Counted from the first letter of the stretch, positions 8,752-16,386 are shown. The stretch: DNA of 64,000 nucleotides from Trichococcus sp. K1Tr (GCF_028309625.1 NZ_JAQMHR010000003.1:248001-312000); one strand, 5' to 3'. Numbers and translations: made by a program. Notes: generated by a model not told the origin, from the sequence alone.

Positions 8752-11325
8752 TTACAATCCGCATTTCAGCTGTGCACCGCAATTCGTGCATGTGTTGCAG
8801 CCGCCCAGATCCTCGACCGTACCTTGTCGGCAGATCGGGCAGGTGTCGCCGATTTCGTTGCCGATCGTGACATCGGTGGATGCGAGATTGGCTATCGAAT
8901 CAACCAGGAAAGTCTTGTCCTTGTTGATTTTGACGTGCTCTTTCTCTTCCTCAAGCTTGGCTTCGTCATCCCAAACGTTTTCTTCGGCTTTCAGCGTCAG
9001 CACCTGCGAATCGCGGCTGCCATCGACGTAGACCGTACCGCCCTTGGCTCCGCCCAAGTAAAGACGTTCGTAGATTTTCTCGACTTGATCGACGGTATAG
9101 CCTTTCGGCGTGTTCACCGTTTTTGAAATAGAACTGTCGACCCAGCGCTGGATCGTTGTCTGCACATCGACGTGCTCTTCAGGAGCAAGCGTCATGGCGG
9201 TCGCGAAATAATCAGGCAACTGGTTCGGATCGGCATTCGGATGACGATCCAGATATTCTTGGACGATATCTGCTTTCACTTCGATGAATTTGCCGAGACG
9301 GCCGCTGCGGTAATACGTGAACGAGAAGTAGGGCTCCAAACCGGTGGAAACACCGGCCATCGTGCCAGTCGATCCGGTAGGCGCCACCGTCAACAAGTGC
9401 GAGTTGCGGATGCCGTATTTCAGGACGCCTTCACGGACGTGCTGCGGCATTTTTTTCATGTAGCCAGTGTTGATGAAACGCTCGCGCAGGATCTGCGTCT
9501 CTTTTCCGGTCTGCCCGACCAGGAACGGGAAGCTGCCGCGCGTCTTCGCCAATTCGATGCTTTCCTCGTAGGCCGCCACTGCGATCGTTTCGAATACTTG
9601 ATCGATCAGCTGCAGGCTTTCCAGTGAACCGTAGCGGACGCCGCAATAGATCAGCATGTCCGCCAAGCCCATGATCCCCAAGCCAATCCGGCGTTCGCCA
9701 AGCGCTTGTTTTTTGTTCTCCTCCAGGAAGTAAGGGGTGGAGTCGATGACGTTGTCCTGCATATGGATGCCGGTGCGGACAGTCTGTTCCAATTTGGCGA
9801 AGTCGACCATCTGCAGGTCCTTGTTCACCATTTCAGCCAGATTGACGGCGGCCAAGTTGCAGACGGAATAAGCTGCCAATGGCTGTTCGCCGCAAGGGTT
9901 GGTCGCGACGACTTTTTGACCATAGGCGACCGCATTCGTCATTTTGTTGGCGTTGTCGATGAAGAAGATGCCAGGCTCTGCCGCGTAAGTGGCGCAGACA
10001 TTGATCAGCCGCCACAATTCGCGGGCTTTGACGGTCCGGTAGGTGCGGACAGCGTTGCCGGTAGCTTCCCATTCGCGGACATCGCCGCAGTTGGTCCATT
10101 CGGCGTCATAGTGCGCCATCGCGTCCGCGTCGTAATGTTCGACATCCGGGAAACGCAGCGCATATTCTTCACCCCTCATCACGGCGTCCATGAAGTCGTC
10201 GGTGATGCAGACGGAAATGTTGGCGCCGGTCAGGAACTCAGGATTGTTGACAGTGTAGGTGCCGCCATCGCGCAGTTTTTTCTCGGCTTCATGGATGACC
10301 GAGGCGTCAAAGCCTCCATGGCCCGGAATGTGTTTGTAGTTGACGATGCCTGTGTACATGTTGATGTCCTTAGACGAAAATGGCGTGAAATGGAGTTTTT
10401 CCTTCGCCAGCATGCGGATCTGTTCATCCTCGAAGTTTTCGATGATGTAGCGCAGGATGCGCGGATTCTGCATCTTCGAAATGATGAATTCGAAGATATC
10501 CGGATGCCAGTCGGCCAGCATGATCATCTGCGCGCCGCGACGGGAACCGCCTTGCTCGACCAAATGCGTCAGCTTGGCGATGTCGTCCATCCAGGAAACG
10601 GAGCCGGAAGAGCGCCCGTTGACGCCTTTCACTATTGTGTGGCGCGGGCGCAACGTCGAACCGTTCGAGCCGACGCCGCCGCCACGGCTCATGATTTCCA
10701 TGACTTTTTTGCGGTGATCGGAAATGCCGCCGCGCGAGTCGGGCACGAAAGGCATGACGTAACAGTTGAAATAGGTGACATCGGTACCAGAGCCTGCGCC
10801 GTAGAGCACGCGCCCGGCCGGGATGAAGTTCAAGGCTTTCTGTTCTTCGTAGAACTTCAGGAACGCTTCATGGCGAAGTTCCGGCGTGATTTCGACCTCG
10901 GCCAGACCATGGGCATTGCGCATCGCAATCTGTTCGTAGAAAAGCTCCAGCGGTTTGTCCAGCGTCAGGATCCGGCGCGTCACGATGCCGCCTTCCTCGA
11001 CTTCAAAATCGTCGATGTTGTGCTGGTATTCTTCGGAAACTTTGATGCGGACAGTCTGTTCCTTGTGGTTTACGGAAAGGACGGTTCCTGTTCCGCGGGC
11101 CGGATATTTCGGATCCTCCTTGACCGTCAGAATCACGAGATCCCCTTCTGACAGGGTCTCCTTGGTGGAATCTTTGTAGGAGTAGCGATCCAGCATGACG
11201 AGGCGGGACACGCCCTCATAAGTCACGTGCATATCTTCGGTGATCGGAAACACATGCGGGAACCGCTCGATGTCCTTGTTCAATTTTTCGAATCCTGCTT
11301 TAAATGTGGTCTTTGTTGCATCCAC
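8752..11325 (-). CDS. nrdJ: Adenosylcobalamin-dependent (class II) ribonucleotide reductase
   Basis: This enzyme reduces ribonucleotides to deoxyribonucleotides with a thiyl radical made by cleaving coenzyme B12, so it works with or without oxygen. The 857-residue protein has the expected parts. TYFNCYVMP carries the first redox cysteine and the NPCGEQPLAAYSVCNL segment carries the catalytic Asn, Cys and Glu and the second redox cysteine. SHLLTVAPTGSTGTMAGVS is the phosphate-binding loop, and a C-terminal zinc-ribbon-like tail has paired cysteines (CPIC, CTNC, final CGL). The GTG start is chosen because GAAGGAG lies eight bases before it; a GTG three codons upstream overlaps that site. An NrdR-like box lies upstream. 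Confidence 0.92.
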   Translation of the reverse strand: MDATKTTFKAGFEKLNKDIERFPHVFPITEDMHVTYEGVSRLVMLDRYSYKDSTKETLSEGDLVILTVKEDPKYPARGTGTVLSVNHKEQTVRIKVSEEYQHNIDDFEVEEGGIVTRRILTLDKPLELFYEQIAMRNAHGLAEVEITPELRHEAFLKFYEEQKALNFIPAGRVLYGAGSGTDVTYFNCYVMPFVPDSRGGISDHRKKVMEIMSRGGGVGSNGSTLRPRHTIVKGVNGRSSGSVSWMDDIAKLTHLVEQGGSRRGAQMIMLADWHPDIFEFIISKMQNPRILRYIIENFEDEQIRMLAKEKLHFTPFSSKDINMYTGIVNYKHIPGHGGFDASVIHEAEKKLRDGGTYTVNNPEFLTGANISVCITDDFMDAVMRGEEYALRFPDVEHYDADAMAHYDAEWTNCGDVREWEATGNAVRTYRTVKARELWRLINVCATYAAEPGIFFIDNANKMTNAVAYGQKVVATNPCGEQPLAAYSVCNLAAVNLAEMVNKDLQMVDFAKLEQTVRTGIHMQDNVIDSTPYFLEENKKQALGERRIGLGIMGLADMLIYCGVRYGSLESLQLIDQVFETIAVAAYEESIELAKTRGSFPFLVGQTGKETQILRERFINTGYMKKMPQHVREGVLKYGIRNSHLLTVAPTGSTGTMAGVSTGLEPYFSFTYYRSGRLGKFIEVKADIVQEYLDRHPNADPNQLPDYFATAMTLAPEEHVDVQTTIQRWVDSSISKTVNTPKGYTVDQVEKIYERLYLGGAKGGTVYVDGSRDSQVLTLKAEENVWDDEAKLEEEKEHVKINKDKTFLVDSIANLASTDVTIGNEIGDTCPICRQGTVEDLGGCNTCTNCGAQLKCGL

Positions 11326-11353
11326 AATAATCACTCCTTCATTTATGGCGAAA

Positions 11354-11369
11354 ACACTAGATGTTGTGC
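11354..11369 (-). promoter_or_regulatory. NrdR box-like operator upstream of nrdJ
   Basis: The + strand reads ACACTAGATGTTGTGC, which agrees with the palindromic NrdR consensus acaCwAtATaTwGtgt at 13 of 16 positions. It sits about 30 bases upstream of the nrdJ start. NrdR represses ribonucleotide reductase genes when dATP is abundant. Only one clear box is seen; most NrdR targets have two. Confidence 0.55.
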
Positions 11370-11399
11370 TGTCGGTTTGTTTCTCATACCATATATATT

Positions 11400-11715
11400 A
11401 ATTCTGTTCACCGGATAAATCAAGGGGAACAGTCGGCAAGTTGGAGTATGCAAACGGATGAAAACGTTATTCGGATGGAAGGGGATGCGTTTGTAATAAT
11501 ATATCGGCCAATAAGAAGAGGGTTATGTGCGTCGGGATAGAGTCGTCGGCTGATGTGGAGAGAATGAATGCCGAACAGCCAAGAGGGCAAGCAATTATCC
11601 GAATCCGAACACCCCAACAAATCCCACCCTACCCATAATGCGAAATAGTACCCAGTCAACCCTTCCGAAAGCTATAATAAAAGCAGTAATAACAACAAAA
11701 GAAAGGAGCCCGGGC
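11400..11715. other. Non-coding stretch between nrdJ and the sirtuin locus
   Basis: About 300 bases separate the divergent nrdJ and sirtuin genes. No convincing gene or strong hairpin is visible. A TATAAT at 11673-11678, roughly 40 bases before the sirtuin start, may be its -10 element; no good -35 is seen. Confidence 0.4.
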
Positions 11716-12502
11716 ATGAATAACGATAAAGAACGTTTCGCGGAGATGATCCGCCAATCGCAACGCATCGTCGCCTTCACAGGAGCGGGCATAAGCACAG
11801 AGAGCGGCATCCCTGATTTCCGTTCGGCGGGCGGGCTGTTCGACAGGCTGAGCGGCCGCCATTTCACTGGCGAAGAAACGCTCAGCATCGGTTTCCTGGA
11901 GACGTACCCCAAGCTTTTCTTCCGCAATTATGCGGAGCATTTCGATTTTTCGCAGGCGCTTCCGAACGCCGCGCACCGCTTCCGAACGCCGCGCACCGCT
12001 TCCGAACGCCGCGCACCGCTTCTTTGCGGCGCTCGAAGATACAGGGAAAGAAGTCACCATCGTCACCCAGAACATCGACAATCTGCACCAGTCCGCCGGC
12101 AGCAGCGCAATCATCGAACTGCACGGCAACGGGGCGAGATGGCGGACGTTCGACACGGGCGAACCCGCCGATGCCTCCGCAATCAGCATGGACGCGGAAG
12201 GCATCCAACGCAATCCCCAAGGCAAGATGGTGCGCCCCGATATCGTGCTCTACGGCGAAATGCTCGACGAGGAGGCGATGGAGCGCGCGGCCGTGGCAAT
12301 CGGCGCGGCAGACATGCTGGTCGTCATAGGCACCTCGTTGGCCGTCTACCCGGCCGCGAGCTTCGTCCGCTATTTCAAAGGCCCTTACGCCGTCCTGCTG
12401 AACCGGACGCCTGTGCCGCAGTCGCTGACCTTCCAATTGGCCGTCCAGACCGATGCGGGTGCTTTTTTGGCGGACGTCTGGGGAAAATATTTTGCAGAAT
12501 GA
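11716..12502 (+). pseudogene. Sirtuin (SIR2-type NAD-dependent deacylase) with repeat-caused frameshift
   Basis: Two overlapping frames together spell a complete SIR2 protein. The first frame gives VAFTGAGISTESGIPDFRSAGGLFD, the NAD-binding start, and reaches FSQALPNAAHRF. The rest, TQNIDNLHQSAGS with the ELHGN catalytic histidine, VRPDIVLYGE and VIGTSLAVYPA, lies in another frame. Between them a 20-bp unit occurs three times in tandem. Removing two copies (40 bp) joins the frames into about 248 residues with a natural ...LPNAAHRFFAALED... junction. As read, translation from the ATG (AAAGGAG seven bases upstream) leaves frame after the repeats and stays open out of frame to 12519. The usual zinc-binding cysteines are absent; the reconstructed protein has no cysteine at all. 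It may be switched off, phase-variable or decaying. Confidence 0.8.
11961..12020 (+). repeat. Three perfect tandem copies of a 20-bp unit inside the sirtuin gene
   Basis: The unit TCCGAACGCCGCGCACCGCT is present three times without interruption or mismatch. Copy number sets the reading frame: one or four copies keep the sirtuin in frame, two or three do not. Slipped-strand or recombinational change in copy number could therefore switch the gene. Confidence 0.97.
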
Positions 12503-12551
12503 ATAACAAGGCGCATTAACAAAAAAAGGATGTGGGGAAGGGGAAATCGTT

Positions 12552-13463
12552 ATGCCCAAACTGAGTCAGCTGGCGAGGTATCTGGTCTATTCCTACGAAA
12601 ACCATACGGCAGCCCGGTTCGGCAACAACGAGCTGAAGCTGCAGACGATGCTATATTTCGCGCAGCGGGAATGCCTGGCGGTGGTCGGAGAGCCGTTGTT
12701 CGAGGAAAGCATTGAAGGCTGGGAAGAAGGGCCGGTGCTGCCGGACCTGCATTTCTTCTTCGAGGAAGGCTACGATCCCTTCGAACCGTTGGAAATGAAA
12801 AAATTGACGGAGCGCGAACAGTTCATCCTCGACCGCATCGTATTTGCGTACGGACAGTATGAAGGTTGGTATTTGGCGGATTTGGCGCGCCGCGAAACAT
12901 CCTGGCGCAACAGCAGACCAGGTGTCGCGGAAGAAGCAACCGAACCCAAACCCAAACTGCTGGAACTTGCGGATATCCTCGCGGATGCAAAAAAAGTGCG
13001 GCTGTATGATACGTTGTTTGATGTTTATCTGGATGAACTGGAGGAATTCGAAGGGGGAGGTGCTGGAGCCGTGAACGAAACGCAAGCCTACATCGGTGCC
13101 ATCGTCAAGGCCCGTTTTGCCTATCATGACCTTGAAACCGACAAAATCGCCTTCAAATCGCGCCCATTCCTGATCATCGGTGCCGAATACGATACGCTGC
13201 CGTGCGACTTCACGGCCTTTCCGATTTCGAAAGTGTCCGCTAGCCAGAACATCGATCCCGTCCACGACATCAAAGTCGAAAAGGACCGCTACCCCAAACT
13301 GAGCCTGAATGCGGATGTCTCATATATCCGCGTCCACAAAATCCAGACGATCCACAGCTCGCAGCTTGCGATCGGAATCCTGTCCTCCTTGAGTGAAGCC
13401 TACCCAGATCTCTATGCTGAAATAAAGGCTGCTTACCGGGATTTTTCTGGAGGGCTATTCTGA
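12552..13463 (+). CDS. Panacea (DUF4065) - PemK/MazF-like fusion, toxin-antitoxin-type protein
   Basis: This 303-residue protein joins two modules usually found as separate genes. Residues about 1-150 resemble the Panacea/DUF4065 domain (ELKLQTMLYFAQRECLAV, EGWEEGPVLPDLH), an antitoxin domain known to neutralise unrelated toxins. Residues about 175-303 resemble a PemK/MazF-like toxin core (YIGAIVKARFAYHD, KSRPFLIIGAEYDTLP, a late FPISKVS strand). At the joint an AGGGGGAGG site lies ten bases before an in-frame GTG (13071), so the toxin half could also be made alone. The gene begins 49 bases after the sirtuin frame ends, with GGGGAAGGGG upstream, suggesting cotranscription. Domain calls are from motif reading only; RNase activity is not shown. 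Confidence 0.65.
   Translation: MPKLSQLARYLVYSYENHTAARFGNNELKLQTMLYFAQRECLAVVGEPLFEESIEGWEEGPVLPDLHFFFEEGYDPFEPLEMKKLTEREQFILDRIVFAYGQYEGWYLADLARRETSWRNSRPGVAEEATEPKPKLLELADILADAKKVRLYDTLFDVYLDELEEFEGGGAGAVNETQAYIGAIVKARFAYHDLETDKIAFKSRPFLIIGAEYDTLPCDFTAFPISKVSASQNIDPVHDIKVEKDRYPKLSLNADVSYIRVHKIQTIHSSQLAIGILSSLSEAYPDLYAEIKAAYRDFSGGLF
13052..13073 (+). promoter_or_regulatory. Internal ribosome site and in-frame GTG start inside the fusion gene
   Basis: AGGGGGAGG is followed after ten bases by GTG AAC GAA, in the same frame as the full gene and exactly where the PemK-like domain begins. A separate 130-residue toxin-like product is therefore possible. It could also be chance, because the glycine-rich linker is itself encoded by GGGGGAGGTGC. 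Confidence 0.45.
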
Positions 13464-13504
13464 ATGAGGTGGGTTCCTCGACCCTAGACTGTATCCATAC
13501 CACG

Positions 13505-13567
13505 AAAAAAAACACCCCTGCATAGCGGAGACCCATGATGGAGTCTCCGTTCTATGCGGGGGTATTT
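13505..13567. terminator. Strong bidirectional terminator
   Basis: A stem of about 19 pairs (ACCCCTGCATAG with CTATGCGGGGGT, then CGGAGAC with GTCTCCG) has eight As on the left and ATTTTA on the right. It ends both the rightward Panacea-PemK unit and the leftward sortase-like unit. Confidence 0.9.
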
Positions 13568-13613
13568 TACAAGCGTTTATGCAAACTCAGCGAGGTGTGC
13601 CTAAGCTTCCACT

Positions 13614-14027
13614 CTATTTTACGCCATTTCCCTTTGTCGGGAAAGCAGCGACAACAATGCCGTCTGCACCACTGAAAACGACTTGTTTTGAAGTCACAGT
13701 AACAGTAATATCCAATACAGCAGCAGTTGCAGTAAGCTCAGCCAGGATGGCTTGTTTATCAGCTTTAGTAAGCTGATTCATACTTTTCGCTCCACGTGCA
13801 TTCACTACAGCTTGTGCATTATTTATGTGGACATTGATTTGATCCGCTTCTTCAGCAGTCACATCATTGGACCTTAAATAATTTTTTGCTTGCTGCACAT
13901 AATTTGATGGTAGATTGGTGGCTACCAAAGTTTTAATGATATCATTTTCAGTTGCAGCAGCAACATATGGTTGCGCTCCGACAAACAATACGAATGCAAA
14001 CAAAAGAGATACGATAACTTTTTTCAT
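13614..14027 (-). CDS. Small secreted protein of the sortase-like unit
   Basis: The 137-residue product starts with a clear signal peptide (MKKVIVSLLFAFVLFVGAQ, probable cleavage near VAAA-TEND). The mature part is about 110 residues: helical in its first two thirds (many Ala, Gln and Asn), then a strand-like end with alternating V/T residues (LDITVTVTSKQVVF). There is no LPXTG-type sorting motif or C-terminal membrane anchor. GGAGG lies ten bases before the chosen ATG; an in-frame TTG upstream overlaps that site. It is the last gene of a three-gene set with a membrane protein and a sortase-like protein. I do not recognise its family. Confidence 0.7.
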   Translation of the reverse strand: MKKVIVSLLFAFVLFVGAQPYVAAATENDIIKTLVATNLPSNYVQQAKNYLRSNDVTAEEADQINVHINNAQAVVNARGAKSMNQLTKADKQAILAELTATAAVLDITVTVTSKQVVFSGADGIVVAAFPTKGNGVK

Positions 14028-14071
14028 ATATTTTTCACCTCCTTTCAATGTATCTGTCTTCCGATGCTGAA

Positions 14072-14989
14072 TCAGTATTGTTTCATTTCGGTCCCATAGT
14101 CGCGATGCTGCCGGTAGGCCGCTCGCTTGGCTTTGCTGATCTGATTGTAGCCAACAAGACAGGCTATCCCCAAAAAGAAGACCACTGCCCCGGTGACCAA
14201 CAAAAATGTAGTGTAATGCATAGCCAACGCGCGCAGGGCGGTGTTGATATAATCCGTTGAAACTGTGATTCGCTGCGGGATGTCAAGGCTCAATGCTACA
14301 ATTGCTGGGATGATGACGAAGGCAGATCCGGAAACTAAACCGCTGCCGATCCAGATCAAAGAGCGGTGAGGCAGTTTCCAGTTCAAGCAGACCAGTGCCC
14401 CGGCGATCAAAAAGAAGGCCAAAGGAACGAGATAGAAATAAGCAAGAACGGTTTGTAACATTTTTCGGGCGGTCTGGAATTGCGGGAAAGCAATAACGTT
14501 ATCCAGATTGAACAGCATAGTGTGGCTACCGACAATGGCGGTGGCTTCATCAATGATATAATCCGTCTGCGCTTGCATGCTTTCATCGAACGGCTGGTTT
14601 TGCTCTGCGGCATAACCCTCAACATAAGTCGTCACGGGTTCCGCGAATAGTCTGCGAGCGGTCGTCGTAGAGTAAGTTGCGTCGGGGTCAATCAGGTAGT
14701 TGAGAACTTGTTCAGTGTTCGTGCGGGCAAGTTGTTGCAGGCTATTTTGGTGCATCGCGGCTCCCACGAAGACTTCCTCTGGTATGGAAGTTTCCAGGCT
14801 CAACGTCTTTAATTCAGCGGTCAAGCTTTCTTCCACTTTGATGTAATAGGAGCTTTCTTCCAACTGCTTATTGAGGTCGCTTGCGCTCATCAGCACCTGT
14901 TTCATGAAGATGACTCCGATCAAGGCAACCACTACAAACATCAGGAGGAAGCTGAGGACCGCTCTGCTGATTTTTTTTATGTTTTGCAT
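14072..14989 (-). CDS. Uncharacterised four-helix membrane protein
   Basis: This 305-residue protein has one N-terminal membrane helix (residues about 10-32), then an extracytoplasmic region of about 150 residues, helical and rich in Q, E and T. Three more helices follow between residues about 180 and 285 (FYLVPLAFFLIAGALVCL, LIWIGSGLVSGSAFVIIPAIV, TTFLLVTGAVVFFLGIACLV), then a short basic tail. AAGGAG precedes the ATG, which lies 11 bases after the sortase-like gene's stop. No enzymatic motif is recognised. Cotranscription suggests it works with the sortase-like protein and the secreted protein at the cell surface. Confidence 0.7.
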   Translation of the reverse strand: MQNIKKISRAVLSFLLMFVVVALIGVIFMKQVLMSASDLNKQLEESSYYIKVEESLTAELKTLSLETSIPEEVFVGAAMHQNSLQQLARTNTEQVLNYLIDPDATYSTTTARRLFAEPVTTYVEGYAAEQNQPFDESMQAQTDYIIDEATAIVGSHTMLFNLDNVIAFPQFQTARKMLQTVLAYFYLVPLAFFLIAGALVCLNWKLPHRSLIWIGSGLVSGSAFVIIPAIVALSLDIPQRITVSTDYINTALRALAMHYTTFLLVTGAVVFFLGIACLVGYNQISKAKRAAYRQHRDYGTEMKQY

Positions 14990-15000
14990 CGCGAGACTCC

Positions 15001-15675
15001 TTAAAAATTTATTTCCGATAGTGGTTTGCCTTCGATCAATTTTGCAGTCACGACATATCTGTCAGATGTGTTGCCGATGTAATCGAAAGGATAATAAGTG
15101 TACAAAGTCAAAATTTGCTCTTCGGAAGGTGCCAGAATACTTTCGTCGGTATTGCTCTTGATTTCGATGTTGCTGATTTCATACACGTAGGTTCCGTAGG
15201 TCAGCTCCAGGCGGATTTCATCACCGATCTGCGCTTCATCCAGCCTCTTGAAGACCGAATTGGTGTGCCCTGTGATGACGGTTTTTCCGATATCCCCCGG
15301 AAAAACGGAACCATAATATTGGCCGGCACCATCTAACAATTGGGCTGCACCGTCGCCGACGAAAATTGGCGAGACGATGCCTGCCGCATCCACGCTCAAC
15401 GTCCCGTATTCATCCCCGTATTTCGGAAAAGAGAGTTGGGTCACTGTGGTTGTCTCCTCCACACCAGTACTGCTGTCGCTCAAATTCGTCTGAGCAATGG
15501 CGACTTCTTGTGGGAAAAACATCCGCGATATGTAAAAAGCGTAGGAGACATTATCAAAAAAAGCCAAGGAAAGCAACGTAATGCCGGATACGAATAGCAG
15601 TAATGGTATGCCTATCAGCTTAGCGATTCTCCGCCGCGTTTCCCGATTTTTTTGACTTATTTTTTTCCCCATCAT
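15001..15675 (-). CDS. Sortase-fold protein lacking the catalytic cysteine
   Basis: The protein has 224 residues with an N-terminal membrane anchor (about residues 18-40) and a sortase domain. His137 lies in VITGHTNS and Arg206 in TSDRYVV, both as in active sortases of the class D type. The signature TLxTC, which should hold the nucleophilic cysteine, reads TLYTY: codon TAT (Tyr194) where TGT or TGC is expected. The protein contains no cysteine at all, so transpeptidation as known for sortases is not possible. The neighbours are a membrane protein and a secreted protein without LPXTG. It may be a binding or regulatory pseudoenzyme, or a recently inactivated sortase. GGAGTGG precedes a tandem ATG ATG start. 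Confidence 0.85.
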   Translation of the reverse strand: MMGKKISQKNRETRRRIAKLIGIPLLLFVSGITLLSLAFFDNVSYAFYISRMFFPQEVAIAQTNLSDSSTGVEETTTVTQLSFPKYGDEYGTLSVDAAGIVSPIFVGDGAAQLLDGAGQYYGSVFPGDIGKTVITGHTNSVFKRLDEAQIGDEIRLELTYGTYVYEISNIEIKSNTDESILAPSEEQILTLYTYYPFDYIGNTSDRYVVTAKLIEGKPLSEINF

Positions 15676-15980
15676 TCCACTCCATTCATTTTAGGTCATG
15701 CAGAGCATGCCATTTCATCAAAAAATAATTTCCCTCTATTTGGTATTTGTTGAAAAATACAAGGAAACAGAAAACAACGTTTTACTTTCGAATGTAATTA
15801 TATTATTCCATGGATATCATGATTCCCACCGTTTATAGTCTTATAGGACTATAAACGACTTCTACCGTAATTGTATTAATAGGCTATATCCCACCTGAAT
15901 AAGTTATACAGTATCAAATAACTATTACCAACGTTGCTGTAACAGCATTATTAATTATTCGATTTCGAACGGAAGGACAA
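15676..15980. other. AT-rich non-coding stretch upstream of the sortase-like gene
   Basis: About 270 AT-rich bases separate the sortase-like gene from the next terminator. I see the inverted pair TTTATAGTC/GACTATAAA near 15832-15855, which could be an operator, but no gene. Confidence 0.35.
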
Positions 15981-15982
15981 AA

Positions 15983-16023
15983 AAGCGCACTGAAAATCAG
16001 ATGGAATGATTATCAGTGCGCTT
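15983..16023 (-). terminator. Terminator after the small frameshifted gene
   Basis: Arms AAGCGCACTGA and TCAGTGCGCTT pair perfectly, with further ATCA/TGAT pairing inside, and on the minus strand run into TTTTTT. Confidence 0.9.
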
Positions 16024-16202
16024 AGGCACGCCCGAAATCGGGAACGGCTTCGGCAACGGTGCGCGTAGTATTCCTGATCGGCATATCTTTTCAATTGAAG
16101 CTCAATCGGACCTTGAAAGCCAAAAAAGTCTGTGTCCGTTTTGTCTAGTATGTCGGCAGTGTAGGCGATGCCGTCAATCGACAATTTCATTTCTTCTACC
16201 AT
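16022..16202 (-). pseudogene. Small protein gene with a probable one-base frameshift
   Basis: From an ATG with GAAAGAAGG seven bases upstream the frame gives a protein-like run (MKLSIDGIAYTADILDKT, then GFQGPIELQLKRYAD). After EYY the frame turns into an unlikely RCRSRSRFR run and passes through the terminator. In the neighbouring frame the same bases read TRTVAEAVPDFGRA and stop with TAA at the foot of that terminator. A one-base indel near 16055-16065 explains this. The restored product would have about 59 residues. I do not recognise the family. It could also be a sequencing error. Confidence 0.5.
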
Positions 16203-16324
16203 TACGCAACCTTCTTTCGGTAGTCTTCAGAACGGAATCGATCCGCATTTGTTTCAGACTAGCACTTGAAGTGGACTCCAAGTCAACATAAATTAGAGGG
16301 AAACAAGTTTATTTCGACAAAACA

Positions 16325-16361
16325 AAAGGCCGGCACCCCATTTCGGGAGTGCTGGCCTTTT
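16325..16361 (-). terminator. Terminator downstream of tRNA-Ser
   Basis: AAGGCCGGCACCCC pairs with GGAGTGCTGGCCTT (one mismatch) and is followed on the minus strand by TTTTGTTTTG. It could also act on the + strand. Confidence 0.8.
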
Positions 16362-16386
16362 GTCGGACAATATTTAAAAGTTTTTA

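Noticed and set aside
9706-11151. Long + strand open frame opposite nrdJ
   Set aside because: It is antisense to a certain gene, has no ribosome site and shows the same F/D/V-rich composition.
11961-12020. 20-bp repeats as a possible CRISPR array
   Set aside because: The copies are contiguous with no spacers, lie within a coding region and number only three.
11882-12559. Minus-strand frame opposite the sirtuin
   Set aside because: The + strand frames hold all sirtuin motifs; the antisense product has no family features.
13071-13463. Separate toxin gene instead of a fusion
   Set aside because: The upstream Panacea frame runs into it without stop; the internal start is kept as an optional second start, not a separate gene.
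15951-16202. Unshifted 83-codon version of the small gene
   Set aside because: It reads through a strong terminator hairpin and has an R/S/C-rich end unlike its start.
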